DNA from: Serendipita indica DSM 11827
Taxonomy: Eukaryota; Basidiomycota; Agaricomycetes; Sebacinales; Serendipitaceae
Reading direction: 5' to 3'
Length of the DNA stretch: 41,141 nt
Assembly (NCBI GenBank): GCA_910890315.1
Contig: CAJVGD010000055.1
Coordinates: forward strand, 1-41,141
The notes under the pieces are model-generated. The model ran no database searches and was not told where the DNA came from. It saw nothing but the letters and a program-made list of their open reading frames with translations. A program made the position numbers and the translations under genes. Below are positions 1 to 14,205 of this stretch, piece after piece; position 1 is the first letter of the stretch, and each line of letters opens with the position of its first letter.

Positions 1-390
1 TTTCGTGAGCAGGCACCCTGAGGGACTCGTGCTGTTGATCGCTGACCACAAGGAACCCCGTAGATCCTCGTTTATATAATCTATTTCTGCTCTAAATCGC
101 GTAATGCGATGAGAAGACCGCATAAAATTGGCCCGCCAAACGGTTGCATAAAGGATCACATTCTGCCACATTTTTTGGAGCCGCCGCTCGTTTCTCAACA
201 CCGCTCGCATCCATTGGTCTCTTTACAGTCTAATTTACCTCTTCGTCTCTTATCAAGCTCTAACATGGTTGTTTTGTGGTGTTCTAACTAGAGGACCATG
301 CTCATGTCCCTCCCTCAGCGTCGTTTCCACTTCGCTTCCGCCTCATTTCCGCATATCCATATCCTCTTTCAACATTAATTGATTCATCTC
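1..390. repeat. Dispersed repeat, left copy of an inverted pair
   Basis: This segment matches the reverse complement of about 13620-14015 over most of its length. Shared stretches include ttgatcgctgacc, cggttgcataaagg and ttctgccacattttt. The copies have many substitutions and small indels, so the duplication is old. No long open frame is conserved between them. The pair encloses ZK1-ZK3 and enolase. I see no terminal inverted repeats or target-site duplication that would define a transposon. Confidence 0.6.
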
Positions 391-919
391 CATCAAAGGT
401 TCTTGCCTACGAAGGCTGGTCATTATCGGCGCCAGGCTCATCCTTAGATAAGGGAGAAACGCATTATACATAACATAGACGGTTCCAAAGCGACTATTAT
501 ACGGGATAAATTTCACCTACAAACTTTCTTTCTCTCGCAGAGACTTGCCGGCGCGCCTCGATCCGAAGAACGACGACCCGTCGAACAAAGTCAATTATGA
601 CTATATTGGTAGGATGTTCATGATACGAAGGTAGTGTAATTAGTCTGTATTCAAGGCCATTCAGGGAGAATCACGACATTTAAACGCGTCGTCAATATTT
701 GGGAGTTGTTTCCAAGCGCGTTGAGTGTATTACGTAAGCCTGAAAACCGACGAACTATGGTCCTTTATGAACACATTTAATTATATATACATGCCTTGTA
801 GACTGCAAGCGTCAGAACAGGCTCCCAAGGTATCTTTACCGGCAGCCCGCTTGCATCCGACGAATAATCAAGTTGATTTAAGGTCAGATAGAAGGAGGAA
901 ATTTCCATAACTCTAGCCG
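391..919. other. Intergenic, nothing recognised
   Basis: This is the sequence downstream of the ZK1 stop codon. It is AT-rich with short open frames on both strands, none of which shows a family motif or a splice pattern like the neighbouring genes. Confidence 0.4.
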
Positions 920-3116
920 TTAGGTTTGGCGCTCGAGCGCACTGACAATCGCATCTTCGTAACTGGCCAACAACTCGCATAGACGCAATGCCATCGGGCG
1001 AGAAGAAGGATCACGACGCCAGCACCACTCCAGTATATCCCATAGAAGACTCACACCATCGACCGGGGTCGACAATGGACTAGTTTTGGGTGAGTGTGAG
1101 GTCGTCGGTCGAGAAGCGGGAGGGATGCCGCGACGAATATCATGGAAGATTTGGCCCTGGAGATTGTGTGGACGATTTGCGTAGGGCAACTTTGAGTAGA
1201 TGAACTGTGCCATTGGTCAAGCGTCATGGAGCGGAGTTTCAGAGGGAGACGACGTACCTCGAACCCGATACACCCGACTGCGTACACGTCTGCCGCTGCC
1301 GTAGGTTTAGAAGGACGGTTTAGATCAACCTGTTCGGGAGCGAGGTATCGAGGTGTTCCAGAATGCGGCGTTGTGGTATTGATTTTACGCATCCATGACT
1401 GATCTTCGTCGCTAGCGTATTCGTCGCTCGAGAATGAGGTCTCATCGACCAAGATTCGTGCAAGCCCGAGGTCGCAAATCATCGGCCTTCCATCTTTGGC
1501 AATCAGAACATTGGGCTAGAGGTCGGCGGTCAGCGAAGTCAGGGGAGTACCTGAGGAAAGACCCACCGGTTTCATGTCTCCGTGTACAATTTGCGGTGAA
1601 TGCGAATGTAGATGAGCAAGTCCATCCACCACACCTCGCCACTGAGTGACCGTTAGCATGCACCTTCTTTTATCCCATCAGTACTCACCAGACGATATCT
1701 TTCCAGTGGCGAAAGATTGTACTCGTGGACCAATTGCGCAGCATTGCCATTTGGACACCACTATGGACGCTCAGTACGGCTTTTCAATCTAGAAAAGCAT
1801 CTCACTAGTGTGATGATTCCGCCAAACGGGCCAAACTCCTCGCCCTCGACAATGCCGTATACCGGGAGGATATTCGGATGGTGAATACTCATTCCTGTCG
1901 TGACTTCACGACATCTTCTCTGGAGCCAAAGTCAGCTCAATCTCTACAATATTTCATGACGCACCCGCCGTATGGAACGAGGAGACCCGACGGCTCGAAC
2001 GATCTTTATGGCGACCTAAGCGGTGCTCGCTCAGTGGGAGTCGACCCACAAACAAGGTACATACGTCTTTTTCTTCGTCCCCGTCCTTGTAGATACCTTG
2101 AAAGACGGCCGAATATGGACCATCGTAGACTTTGTGCAATGAGCGCAAGCGCACGTAGCCCGTGAGGTTTCTCTCTCGAATTGTCCACGGAGAAGAGTTG
2201 GCAGGGCTCGAATTGTCAGGGACGCTGCTGGCGGAAGAGTGGCGCAAGTTCTTGTGGGCGCCGAGAGAAGGAAAAGATGAAAGGTGAGTTGGATAGTCGA
2301 GATTAACCTCTTTTAGTGATACCGGGCGAGTGGGAGCATCCACGTCTTGAGCCAGATACCCGAAAGGTCTTTGTCTACCTTCGAGGTCGACGTCTACGCT
2401 CTCGAAAAGACTTGACGTCGGGCTCTGTGGTTGAATAGGTGTCCTATGAGAGGCAGACGACGCGCGGTCCGTGATTGATCGCGGGAACCACCCGCTTGGT
2501 AACTGGAGAAGACGCTGGATCAAAATTGCGCGGTGAGGAAAGCCTCGAGGGCCGCTCAGTGAGTACTTGATGGCTCTCCGTAGTTTCACCACCGGACGAA
2601 TAAGCCCGTTGATTAGGCGTTGTAGACGAGTCAGGCGAGCGACTGTTTGCTCAATGTCGTTTCCATCGTCGTCGTTCACCCTAGGGTCCGCGGCGCCAGC
2701 AAAATATTGGATCTGAGACTGGTGGATCAGTGGAGATCAGCTCATGAGAAACGAAGAGAGCGGTGCAAGTAGAAACTGACCTGATGAGCAGGATATTGGC
2801 TTGTTGACTGTATGGTGCCGGGAGCAAGTATGCTGATGTTGTCAGTATAATGCCAGCGCAAGACTTAATTGCAATTTACCGTTGATTGGCCACTTCGTGC
2901 GCGAAAGCGTGCGGTGCCAACTGTGGATTGGTAGCTCCAAAGGTCGTAGAACAGGCCTGGCGGGTCTGAATGCAAGTATTGCATCTCTCGGGGGTTCTAT
3001 TTCGTATACACTCGATATTGCGCGCGTAGCTGCATGAGTCGAGTGTTAGCCAAAATCGACGGCAGGTACAAGTGAGGGGCTCACCACGCTTCGCAGGCCA
3101 TCTTCATCGTCGACAT
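920..3116 (-). CDS. ZK1: Zn(II)2Cys6 cluster fused to a TKL-like protein kinase
   Basis: Ten exons join in frame to about 580 residues: 3116-3085, 3029-2880, 2832-2781, 2718-2065, 2015-1965, 1919-1806, 1760-1689, 1641-1567, 1515-1258 and 1204-920. The first intron splits a Cys codon (TG|C). Residues 8-37 form a complete cluster, C-X2-C-X6-C-X8-C-X2-C-X6-C (Cys 8, 11, 18, 27, 30, 37). A Ser/Pro-rich linker follows, then a kinase domain from about residue 265. It shows YDGPYSAVFQG in place of a standard Gly loop, VAIK (ATP lysine), HGDMKP catalytic loop, NVLI, DLG instead of DFG, GTPRYLAPE, DVYAVG and CWRRDPSSRP. The expected role is a cytosolic or nuclear Ser/Thr kinase that might bind DNA; the fusion is my inference from splicing. 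The adjacent ATGs at codons 4 and 6 are alternative starts. Introns occupy the same places as in ZK2-ZK4, so these are tandem duplicates. Confidence 0.7.
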
Positions 3117-4169
3117 GCTGTATTACTTCAACAACAGAGAGTGAAGATGGAGAGGATGAGGAGAGACAAACAGCATTCAATGGGGATCGAGGTGCGTTAT
3201 ATGCGCAGTGGCTCTAGGCTCCGTAAATAGAGTAGACGAGCGGGTCCGGGCGAGTTGTCACGCGACATCCGGTGAATCTATTGCTTGTCACGCGAACTCA
3301 GTCCTCAAAAACACCTCGTTTTTGGAGACGAGCCACTCGCGTAATGCCTGGGCAGAGCGTGCACGTCCCCAAAGACAAACAGCACTCAAATCATCATCAA
3401 AAAGTGCGGGAATACTAAGGGAAGAGCCCGTGTCCTCCAACGTCGTATCCGCCCACACATTCTGTCGGAATTGTGGTAAAAACCTTGTCAGTCCAGGCAA
3501 GGCAGTTCAAGGTCATCCAAGGTCATTCCAGGGCGACCAACCTTGATGAAGTGACCCAGGACCTGGTGCCGGTGCTGGGGTCAAGCTTGGACGGGCTTGC
3601 GCTCGTAACTTTCCTGTGGCGTCTATGCGATTAGGGGCACGATATGGCAATTGGATCAGGGTTGTACAACTCGAGGTGCGTCAGGTGGAGATACCGATAG
3701 TGCTATGCATGCCATCTATGACAGTTTGAGAGAGCTTTGGTGAACAATCGATTTAGACACTTTTTGTCCTCGACTATACTTACTGCTGATCATGCGCCGT
3801 TGGTTCAGCAGGCAGACTCGGCATGAGGCTGTGGACTATAAGCTCAGCAATGGCGGTCCACGAAATAGATCTCCATCATTCTTTAGCTTAACCATTGTGA
3901 AAGCACGAAATCTACCATATTTTGATGACATTACATCTCCATAAGTCACTTGAGGACATTTCAAGGGGTGAACTGGTCAAAAACATCGTATATTTGCTAC
4001 GAAGATACATTTGATACCGGCTTGGTGTGATTGGACTAGCTCGAGAGAACAAGGCCACCTTCCAGGAGAGAGAATTCGCACAGATTGTCAAGTCGCGACC
4101 AATTTGAGGATGTACAGCGGGGTTTGGCTTAAACCGATGAGGATAGTTTCGGGAAATAAGGCGGGGTGA
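3117..4169. other. Intergenic between ZK1 and ZK2
   Basis: This contains the 5' flank of ZK1 and the 3' flank of ZK2. There are only short unsupported frames and a small run of diverged direct repeats of the form caaggtcat near 3508-3530. I see no clear TATA box or second gene. Confidence 0.4.
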
Positions 4170-6842
4170 CTAGTATACTCCACATTCGAGCGCATCGACG
4201 ATCATGTCCTCGTACTCGACCAACCATTTGCGCAAGAGCAATGCAGTCGGGCGAGACCGTGGCTCACGACTCCAGCACGACTCTAGAATACTCCAAAGAA
4301 TATCGATGCCATCGGCAGAGGATGACGCGGGTGCATCATCAGCCAAAGAAGAGGACATGTCTGGTCGAGACGCGGGTGGGACGCCAGTCCGAATGTCGTG
4401 GAATATTTGTCCTTGGAGGTTATGCTCTCGATGAGCATAAGGTACAACCAAGTAGATGAACTAGGGTCGTATCAGCTATGCTATCCAGCATATTGCGATG
4501 ACAACGCACCTCGAATCCAATGCACGCTACCGCATATACATCCGTAGCCGTGGTTGGCTGAGATGGACGATTCAGGTCGACCTGCTCGGGGGCAAGATAC
4601 CGCGGCGTCCCCGTATGCGCACTCGTAGTGTTGATTCCACCCATCCACGCCCAATGTTCATAACCCCTGCACTCGAGGGGAGACGATGAGGGTTGAGAGC
4701 CGTCGACGATGAGTCGCGCAAGACCAAGGTCGCAGATCATCGGTCGTCCGTCATCTGCAATAAGAACGTTGGGCTAAACATCCTAGATGAGCGCAATCTG
4801 GCACAGAACGTGAAGCAACGTACGGGTTTCATATCTCCATGTACGATTTGCGGCTCATGCGAATGGAGGTGAACCAGGCCATCCACAACACCTCGCCACT
4901 GTACTGCTGTTAGCCGACACTCGTCCCTGGTCGCAACAGTACTCACCAATCGATATCTTTCGAGTGGCGAGAGCTTGTAGTTCTGGAGATATTGAACAGC
5001 ATTGCCGTTTGAGCACCACTGTTTATATTCAATAAACGACGTTAGATTAAATTACCAACTCACCGGTGTGACGATTGCGCCAAAGGGTCCAAACATTCGA
5101 CCTTCCACGGCCCCATAGACGGGAAGAATATTTGGATGCCGAACTTTTATCCCAGTAATAACCTCGCGACGACGTCTCTGAAACCAGTTTAGGCCGACCC
5201 TCGCCGTTTCGGTGCCACATACCCGCCGTATAGAATGCTTAGGGCCAACTGGTTTTATCACTTTGATGGCGACCTATGTAAATTGAATGAGTGTACTTTG
5301 GCCGACGAAGAATGTACGCACGTCTTCTTCGCCATATTCGTCCTTGTAGATGCCTCGATAGACAGCCGAATATGGGCCGTCATAGATTTTGCTGGATCGA
5401 TATAGATGTGTGTTTCCAGTAAGATTCAATACACGAGGCGGGCATGAGAAGAAGCCACCCTGAAGAGAATCGGCCCACGCGTCGCCTGTGATTGGGAGCG
5501 ACTCAAGGCCATCCAGTGTTGCATACAGGGATATTGAGGGAGAGGGGTCGCTGGAAAGTGGTCGTTGACCTGCTGGCGAGTCACGTTCGACTGGATGGGA
5601 CGAGCTAGGCGCATAGGCTTTGATTGTTTCGGTGCGAGGTGAATGGCTGACAATGTCGGCATCATATATGAATTGAGCATGAGGTGTAGCATCAATTATA
5701 GCGTCTGGAGAGAGCGGTGTCGGTGACTCCGGATTGCCGTCGAGGTCATGTGCGCGAACGCAGAGGGTCTGAGGGGAAATTGGAGGGTTGTAGTGCGATG
5801 TATCTACAGGATTCGCCCGATGGCATTCCACATGATGATGATTTTCAGACGGTGTTGAACTGGCCTTTGAGATTGTCGACAATCCCCCCTTTCGCCTCCC
5901 ATTTTCTGTTCTTGAAACAGACGTCCCATCGGATTTTGGCAGAGTCGAGGAAATGAAACCCTCCAAGGCACCTGGCCGCTGGATGGCTTGGGTTCCAGAT
6001 AGTGAAAACGCCGCCATCAACCAAGCAATCAGACAAGCGAAGATACCCTTGGCTGGAACAGCTACGGGTTTCGGAGTATTGTGCGGGTTTTGCGTCTGTG
6101 GCCTTTTCCCAACGGCGGAGCCGACAAGGGATGTGCGCCTTGAGGTGCTCGTCTCGGAGGGTGTTTGCCTAGCATTGGGCTGGTGAAAATGGTCAAATAT
6201 TTGGCCAACATGGCTATCGAAGGACGAACAGTATCAACAAAAGATTCCAGGTAGGTCAATTTAGTCTCCAGAGCTTCGAGGTATCGTTTCGATGGCCCAC
6301 GAAGGCGTGACTTGATATCACGCGTGCACTCGACACCTGCTGTGGAACAGTTCGAGCAGTTGCTTGAACAGTTGCATTTGACCTGGATATGGAAGAACGG
6401 TCGTCGTCCGCGGTTAGCACGTTCAATGACAGCACATGTGACATGGAGAATCACCAACCTTGCGAGTACGACATCTGTCACAAGCAGACGCATGCCGACG
6501 CGGGATCCTCCTCTCAGTGGTGGCCGCGACCTCGTCGACAGAATGGTCGTGTGTTGGCGCGCGCATGCTGCAATCATCAGCGTTTGTTGATAGACGAGCA
6601 AGATGGAGGCATACTCTTCATCCTCAACGTCAATGACACTGAAAGAAACGTCTGCCCATCGTTGATGTCCTGCTTGGGAGGATGAGGGGCATATGCGGCG
6701 ATCCAAGGTGCACAAATCGCATCCTTCAGGACCTTTAGTTTGTTTGCACTTGGCTTTATGCTTGCGGCTACATATCCGAATAAGAGCCAAAGTCGGAAGC
6801 AGGTCCGAGTTGGACTCACCACTCGACGCTGGCTGCCGACAT
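4170..6842 (-). CDS. ZK2: two Zn(II)2Cys6-type clusters fused to a TKL-like protein kinase
   Basis: Eleven exons give about 717 residues in one frame: 6842-6820, 6767-6615, 6567-6459, 6382-6239, 6179-5322, 5273-5223, 5177-5064, 5018-4947, 4898-4824, 4773-4510 and 4460-4170. The donor of intron 4 could instead lie at 6229, still in phase. Cluster 1 keeps the X2-X6-X8-X2-X6 spacing, but its first ligand is Ser5 (Cys 8, 15, 24, 27, 34 remain). Cluster 2 is a textbook GAL4-type cluster, C-X2-C-X6-C-X5-C-X2-C-X6-C at residues 88-114, followed by the usual RGPSKRYLEALE linker and a short coiled-coil-like stretch. Residues 188-203 are strongly hydrophobic and could be a membrane segment. The kinase starts near residue 400, with VAIK, HGDMKP, DLG and APE. 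A separate transcription factor gene is the alternative, but no stop separates the parts once introns are removed. Confidence 0.7.
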
Positions 6843-7624
6843 AGTCAGCTTGTTTCGTTGGAAGGAGTCTGCTTGCATTCCTCAAGACAGATATGGCCAC
6901 CACCAGTCAGCCTTTGGAAGGGGGCCGGATGCGAGTCCTGTCCTTGTTAGGTGGTCTTTTATAGGAACTTACGCAATACAGTCGAAGACAAACAAGCCGA
7001 CATTGCTCAACACAGTCTGCCAAACAAACACGACACGGCTCCGCTTAGGAGACTTACGCAATACAGTCGAAGACAAACTCCCCGACATTGCTCAACAGCA
7101 CTAAATGCAGTCTATCGCGTCTCAGATTATCGCCCAAATGTCTTCAAAACTCAAAGTGCACCAGACTTGGCCCCTTGAACGCTTTCGAACGTGCTGGCAG
7201 TTTGCATCGCCTCCGAATGTTTACCCTCCTACGGAGAGTGGCATCTTCCCAACGCCATTCCTCGATTCCATGGATGATGAAATCTGCAGCTATTTCATCT
7301 AAATACACAAGGTACCCGTATAGAGTCGAGGATTCCTAGCTGCTGGCCGGACAGCCGCTCTCACTCCTGAATGTTCACCACGACGATGTTATCTAAGGTG
7401 AATTATATTTGTTTTCCAACAAAAACAGCGAGAACTATGCAACAGAGGCACAACGAGGCAGATTGATGGAACGCAACGTTCATCAAATAGCTCGCCAGGA
7501 GAATAAGGATACCTTTCAGTGGGAGAATTCACATAGATCATCAATGCGGAACTATTTGAAGATGAACAGAGAGGTCTGGGTTTGGCCGACCGAGAATGGC
7601 GTCAAACGAAAAGGCGCTGGGCTA
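6843..7624. other. Intergenic between ZK2 and ZK3, with a tandem repeat
   Basis: This is the 5' flank of ZK2 and the 3' flank of ZK3. It holds the 85-bp-period duplication listed separately. Short plus-strand frames at about 7088-7339 have no recognisable motif, and I do not call a gene. Confidence 0.4.
6967..7097. repeat. Two-copy tandem repeat, period about 85 bp
   Basis: Two near-identical stretches at about 6967-7013 and 7052-7097 share acttacgcaatacagtcg followed by aagacaaac and gacattgctcaaca. They lie about 125-255 bp upstream of the ZK2 start, so they may be promoter elements or simply a local duplication. Confidence 0.7.
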
Positions 7625-10291
7625 TTATACTCGGCGCTCGAGTGCATCGACAATCACGTTCCCGTTCTGCGCCAACCACTCGCACAAGTCCGATGCACTC
7701 GGCCGACGATAGGGATCGCGACTCCAGCACAACTCCAGAACATCCCAGAGGATCGTGATCCCACGGACCTCGGACGACGCCGTGGTGGGATTGGTAGAGG
7801 ACGGAGTTGCAATGTCAGGTCGACGTGCGGGTGGAACACCGTTGCGAATGTCGTGAAAGATTTGCCCTTGCAGATTGTGTTTACGGTGCGAATAGGGTAC
7901 CGCCGAGTAGATAAACTAGTGCGTGTCAGCGCCGGGACGTACAGTGCCAAAGGACTGGGAAAAGGGAGATAATGTGCGAACAACATACCTCGTACCCAAT
8001 GCACCCTACTGCATATACATCCGTAGCCATGGTTGGTCTCGACGGATTGTCCGGGTCGACCTGTTCTGGTGCGAGATAACGCGGCGTACCCGTATGTGCG
8101 CTCGTAGTATTGATCCCAACCATCCATTCCCAGCATCTATTACTAAGGACGCCATTGGACGAAGACGGTCGCCGATATTCCTCGACTCGTGCAAGTCCGA
8201 GGTCGCAGATCATAGGTCGTCCATCGTCAGCGATGAGAACATTAGGCTGCATATCATTAATGAGTTGATTAATTGTAGTCGGAAGTTGGCCTACAGGTTT
8301 CATATCTCCGTGGACGATCTGCGGTACGTGCGCATGCAGATACGCAAGCCCATCCACAACTCCCTCCCACTATTCGATTATTAGCATATCTGAGCCTTTT
8401 CGTCGAAGTGCTACTCACCAGGCGGTATCTCTCAGCCGGCAAAATGTCGTGGGTGTGTAGATAATGCACAGCGCTACCATTCGGACACCACTACGAAGGC
8501 TCAGTTACACGCCCGATCGGAGTTGCGACTTACTGGAGTAACGATTCCACCAAAGGCACCAAACTCTTTGCCTTCGGCAATACCATAAACGGGGAGGATA
8601 TTAGGGTGACAAAGAATCGTCCCAGTAATGACTTCTCGACGGCGCCTCTGCATTAGGTTAGCTCGGCCGTTGTCATTGCTCCTTTCGTACCCGCCGTATC
8701 GAGTGTATGGGACCGATTGACTTGACTACTTTGATAGCGACCTACGTAGGCATTAATAGGTTTAATTCGGTCATGGAGTATCCACGTACGCGCTCTTCGC
8801 GAATTCCGTTATTGTAAAGGCCAGGATAAACAGTCGAATATGGACCATCGTAGACTTTATGCGACAGATACAGGTGCACATGACCGGTGAGATTCCTTTC
8901 TGTACCGCTCACTGAGTATGAACAACCGGGATCCGAGTTGACTGTGGTATGCTTGGCGGATAATGAATGCGAGCGGCACGAGCTTGTCTGGCCGACAAGA
9001 GAATGAGCAGATGAAGGATGAATGGAATGATTCAAGATGTGGTTGATCTCTCCCACAGCTATGACGGCTGCGGAAGTGTCTGAGGGACGAGGTGTGGATG
9101 TGCGATGGTAATCAGAAAAAACGACATTTGCATTTCCAGATGTACTCGTCAAATTCTGCGGTCGGATAGTATCCCGAGAGGACGCGGAGTGGCTTGTTCG
9201 TGATGGGTGGCCCGCCGTTGTGAGGTTGGGATTGGTTATACGTCTAGGCGGAGACAAACGGGGATCAGGATCAGGCAGCAAGGAAGAAAGTTGCGTCTGC
9301 CGCATCGGATTCTTTATCAGTCTCTTGAACGTCGCCACAGGACGAATGAGCTTGGCGATCATGTCACGTAGACGAATCGGGCGCGTATTCGTTGCTTCCT
9401 TGGCCCAGTTCTCTTTATGAGAGCTCGTATCGTTTAGAACTCGAATGGCGCTTGAGGTTGGCGGCTCATCAGAGACAAAGGGGTGCTCAACTTCATGCTG
9501 AAGGACCATGGAAGCCTTGAATGGCTCATTAGAGATGGTATTGGCATATTCGTCGACTCCCTCGGAGGATGGAGCAGGCAAGCCATTCTCCACACGAGGC
9601 GAAAGACCGACCGCGGCGGGAGACGAGTCCGCAGATAGGAACGAGATTTTCGATGATCCTACACCATCCGAAATCTCCTGTTTCGAGACAAACTAGAAGA
9701 TTATCAGCGACGTGGCGTATAGCGTGATTGAAACGAACTGGATTGCAAAGAGATTCTTTCGACTTTGTCCCCCAGGATGAAATATATTGTTTTGGCGACC
9801 CACAAGGGATTGGTTCGTTGCTAAGAGGGTAGGCGTACTCAGGAATGGGATGATTTAAACAAGGGTCTGGGGAGTTGCGCTTGGTCTATGTCCAAAGTGA
9901 CAATGTGCACGATCATCTCATTGAATCCAGTATGATAACGAGAATAGGACTTGCCTTGTCCGCGCAAATAACGGAGCCTCGTCGGCTTCTTGTGCGTGTG
10001 ATAGCCGACCCACTACTATCGTCAGTAAAATGATGAATAGCGACCTTTATTCCTATTTACCGTTGATTATTGACACCGTCCGCAATGGACGAACGCTCTG
10101 CCACCCTACTACATGTACCCTCGACAGTCTGAGAGCAGGACCTGTGATCCAAAGTACATGCATCGCATATATGAGAGCTTATACTCCGGAAACACTTAAT
10201 TTTGAGCGAGTGGCTACATGGCCAGGTAAAAGGCCGAGTCGACGCGCGATTCAAGGGACACTCACCACTCATCACAGACGGCGCTCATCAT
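7625..10291 (-). CDS. ZK3: Zn(II)2Cys6 cluster fused to a TKL-like protein kinase
   Basis: Eleven exons give 716 residues: 10291-10266, 10213-10061, 10015-9955, 9885-9739, 9692-8790, 8741-8691, 8647-8534, 8490-8419, 8369-8295, 8246-7989 and 7915-7625. Residues 6-35 form a complete cluster, C-X2-C-X6-C-X8-C-X2-C-X6-C (Cys 6, 9, 16, 25, 28, 35), with the second Cys codon split by intron 1 exactly as in ZK1. The ATG three bases downstream (10288) matches the paralogs MSSACDEC and MSAASVEC slightly better. Intron 3 has a GC donor (AAG|GCAAGT). A Ser/Thr-rich linker leads to the kinase domain from about residue 400: YDGPYSTVY, VAIK, HGDMKP, DLG, GTPRYLAPE, CWSRDPYRRP. No second cluster is visible. 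The gene looks intact, with no indel needed. Confidence 0.7.
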
Positions 10292-10492
10292 CAGCTCGGC
10301 AAGTCTGCTGGGATCGTCTTGGATAGAGAGAGAAACTGAAAGCGCAGAAGGAGAAGAGGTGGATGAGATCCATGACCGATCCTGGAGTTTAAATGGCCAC
10401 AGAGGGGTACAGGTGGTAATCGTGAACTATCTTCTCATCACAGACGGCGGAGTTTAAATGGCCAGAGGGGTACGGGTGGTAATCGTGAACTA
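10268..10492. repeat. Nested duplications at the 5' end of ZK3
   Basis: A segment of about 45 bp (ggagtttaaatggcc...gtaatcgtgaacta) occurs at 10384-10429 and again at 10449-10492. The 16-mer ctcatcacagacggcg occurs in ZK3 exon 1 (10268-10283) and again at 10434-10449, between the two copies. A piece of the start exon has therefore been copied into the 5' flank. Confidence 0.75.
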
Positions 10493-10634
10493 CAAACCTT
10501 GACGCGATACCCATTGGTTCGCTGTGACACAGCCGCTCACAAACCTGGACGCGGCCGATCATAATTGGTATGCTGGATCTCGTGCATCACATTCAAGAAA
10601 TTTGCATTCACATCCATTCAACCACTCGTATCGC

Positions 10635-12433
<1,799 letters not shown>

Positions 12434-12511
12434 ATTTGCTGTCGTAGATTTGTGGATTTGGAGTGGTGGGGTTGGATGAGGAAAGGACCAAGGTCGAGTA
12501 CTTACGCCCAC

Positions 12512-12517
12512 TTTATA
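12512..12517 (-). promoter_or_regulatory. TATA box of enolase
   Basis: On the minus strand the sequence reads CCGTATAAAGTGGG, about 80 bases before the ATG. It is followed by a C/T-rich stretch typical of strongly expressed fungal genes. Confidence 0.6.
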
Positions 12518-12586
12518 CGGTATGGCCCGACTATGGCAAGCGGCGCCTCGGACCTAGTCGGTGAGACGGACCACCCACGTTGATCC

Positions 12587-13060
12587 ACACAGTTTCCAAG
12601 GAAAACATCGGCAGATAAGATAGCGCTACGAGACCTTCTAGACCGGCAACAACTCGGAAGTTGTACTCTATATGGGAGACACTAGACGCGGCTAAAAGAC
12701 GACTGTGTAGTGATCGAGAACGCCATAGCTCATTCGAATATCAGAATCAGTTCTTTGTTATTCCAAATAGGGCTCTAAGCAATGATCCACGCATGTTTGG
12801 ACACGATAGTAAGATTATTGGTATGAAATTATTCGGTACATATTGTCTATATTGGTACGGACCACGAAGATGGCCCAAAGCTGGGATAAATAGTCATCCC
12901 CTGACGCCGCCACGAGCCCAACCCCTGTGCCGACGCCAAGATAACCGAATAGCTGGTGATTCTCTCCCATCAGTTGACTTTGAATTCTGGGATCGCTTCC
13001 CACCCGGAGACTTGTACCTGTTCGGGTGACCTTCGGTGCCAGCAAACTCTAGTCCATCCC
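12587..13060. repeat. Dispersed direct repeat, copy 1
   Basis: This aligns in the same orientation with 19190-19700. Shared blocks include agtttcc-aggaaaa, gcagataagat, gggagacacta, ttattcca, gacgccgcca, gccaagatag and gaattctggg/gaattctgga. Divergence is substantial and no frame is conserved, so it looks like old non-coding duplication or a decayed short element. No termini were identified. Confidence 0.6.
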
Positions 13061-13493
13061 GACGTCATTCAAATGTAGCTTCAATTCCATTCTCGAGGTT
13101 TAAATCGATGTCAGGACTGAGATGAGCCAAAACCCAGGAAAGAAAACCGTCAATCTTGGAGAGCCGGAATCGTTCTTATACAGGAGCAAAGAGATCAAAT
13201 CACGGTGAAATCCGCGAATTACCTGATCGTTCAGCACATGAGAACGACAGACATCGTCGCTGCGGCTCCGCACATCGGGGACTGTTCCTCTATGATCACG
13301 CCAATGGACCACGCACCGCTCGAAACACCCTATGGAAGGCTTAAATTGGAGTAAAAGATATGCCTGTTAGATTTTCCTCACTACAGGATCAGTAGAAAAG
13401 GTAATTGAAACCGGAGGGAGACGCCCTGCTCTTATACAAGGGTATTCTCAAGACGGCGAGTTGGCATCGCCGTTGTCATGAAGGCAAACTGCA
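13061..13493. other. Intergenic, nothing recognised
   Basis: I see no supported gene between the two repeat blocks. Short frames here have no motif or splice context. Confidence 0.35.
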
Positions 13494-14205
13494 CGCCTGC
13501 ATCCTGATTCGACGGAAAGGACAAATTGCGCTATCCCCAGGGCCGACCGCGACGAGCCCATAAACCTGCCTTTATTTGCTTCTGAGTAGGCCGTTGAGAT
13601 TGTCCAGTTTCGACAAGCAACGACTCTGAGAGGAAATTAAAAGAGGAGGAATCTATGCTATATTATATTGCGCGTAGACTGCGAGGAGCATGGAACGGCG
13701 TGAGAGCAGAGCATGGGGGTGGCTCTATGATCAGAGCACCGCCGAAAGATCGCACAAGAGTTCGAAGAGAGAGAAAGAGGTGGATAGACCGTAAACAGGC
13801 CAATAGGTGCGAGCGCGTCGAAACGCCAGCGCTGGCTCCAAAAATGTGGCAGAATGGGATCCTTTATGCAACCGTCTGGCAGGTTAATATTCTGCGGCCA
13901 TGTCATCATAGGACGCAGTATAAAGCATGAATAGATCATATAAAGCAGGTTCTACTGGATTCCCTTCGGTCAGCGATCAACAGCCGCGAGTGAACAAGCG
14001 TGCTCGCTCACAAAGGGCCATACGAGTACATGTAAACGCGTCAAACGTATACATAATAGGCTCTAGATGAGACTACACGCCCTTCAGAGGGAGTGCGCGT
14101 CTGCGCCCTGATGTGGTGGAAAGGACGCGTTGAGCCACGTCCGGAGCCAACGGTGACCAGCCCACAAATTTGCCTTTATCTGCCTCTATCTGAGCAGCTG
14201 AAACT
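13494..14205. repeat. Diverged direct repeat pair (about 110 bp each)
   Basis: About 13494-13605 resembles about 14096-14205. Both contain a GAAAGGAC block, GAGCCCA or CAGCCCA, then tgcctttat-tgc-tct and GAG-A-G-C-GTTGA-like ends. The two copies flank the inverted-repeat copy at 13620-14015. This suggests a composite or nested insertion, but no ends are sharp enough to name an element. Confidence 0.45.
13620..14015. repeat. Dispersed repeat, right copy of an inverted pair
   Basis: This is the reverse-complement partner of 1-390. The best-conserved core is 13840-13980, which includes ggttgcataaagg and ggtcagcgatcaa read on the appropriate strands. Confidence 0.6.

Noticed and set aside
6062-6566. 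A stand-alone Zn(II)2Cys6 transcription factor gene
   Set aside because: The open stretch ends in a stop only if a clear intron (ending TTTTCACCAG at 6180) is ignored. With it removed the frame runs on into the ZK2 kinase, and ZK4 shows the same structure.
7409-7972. Long plus-strand open frame of 187 codons
   Set aside because: It is antisense to the last exon of ZK3, whose protein matches its paralogs. Chance open frame.
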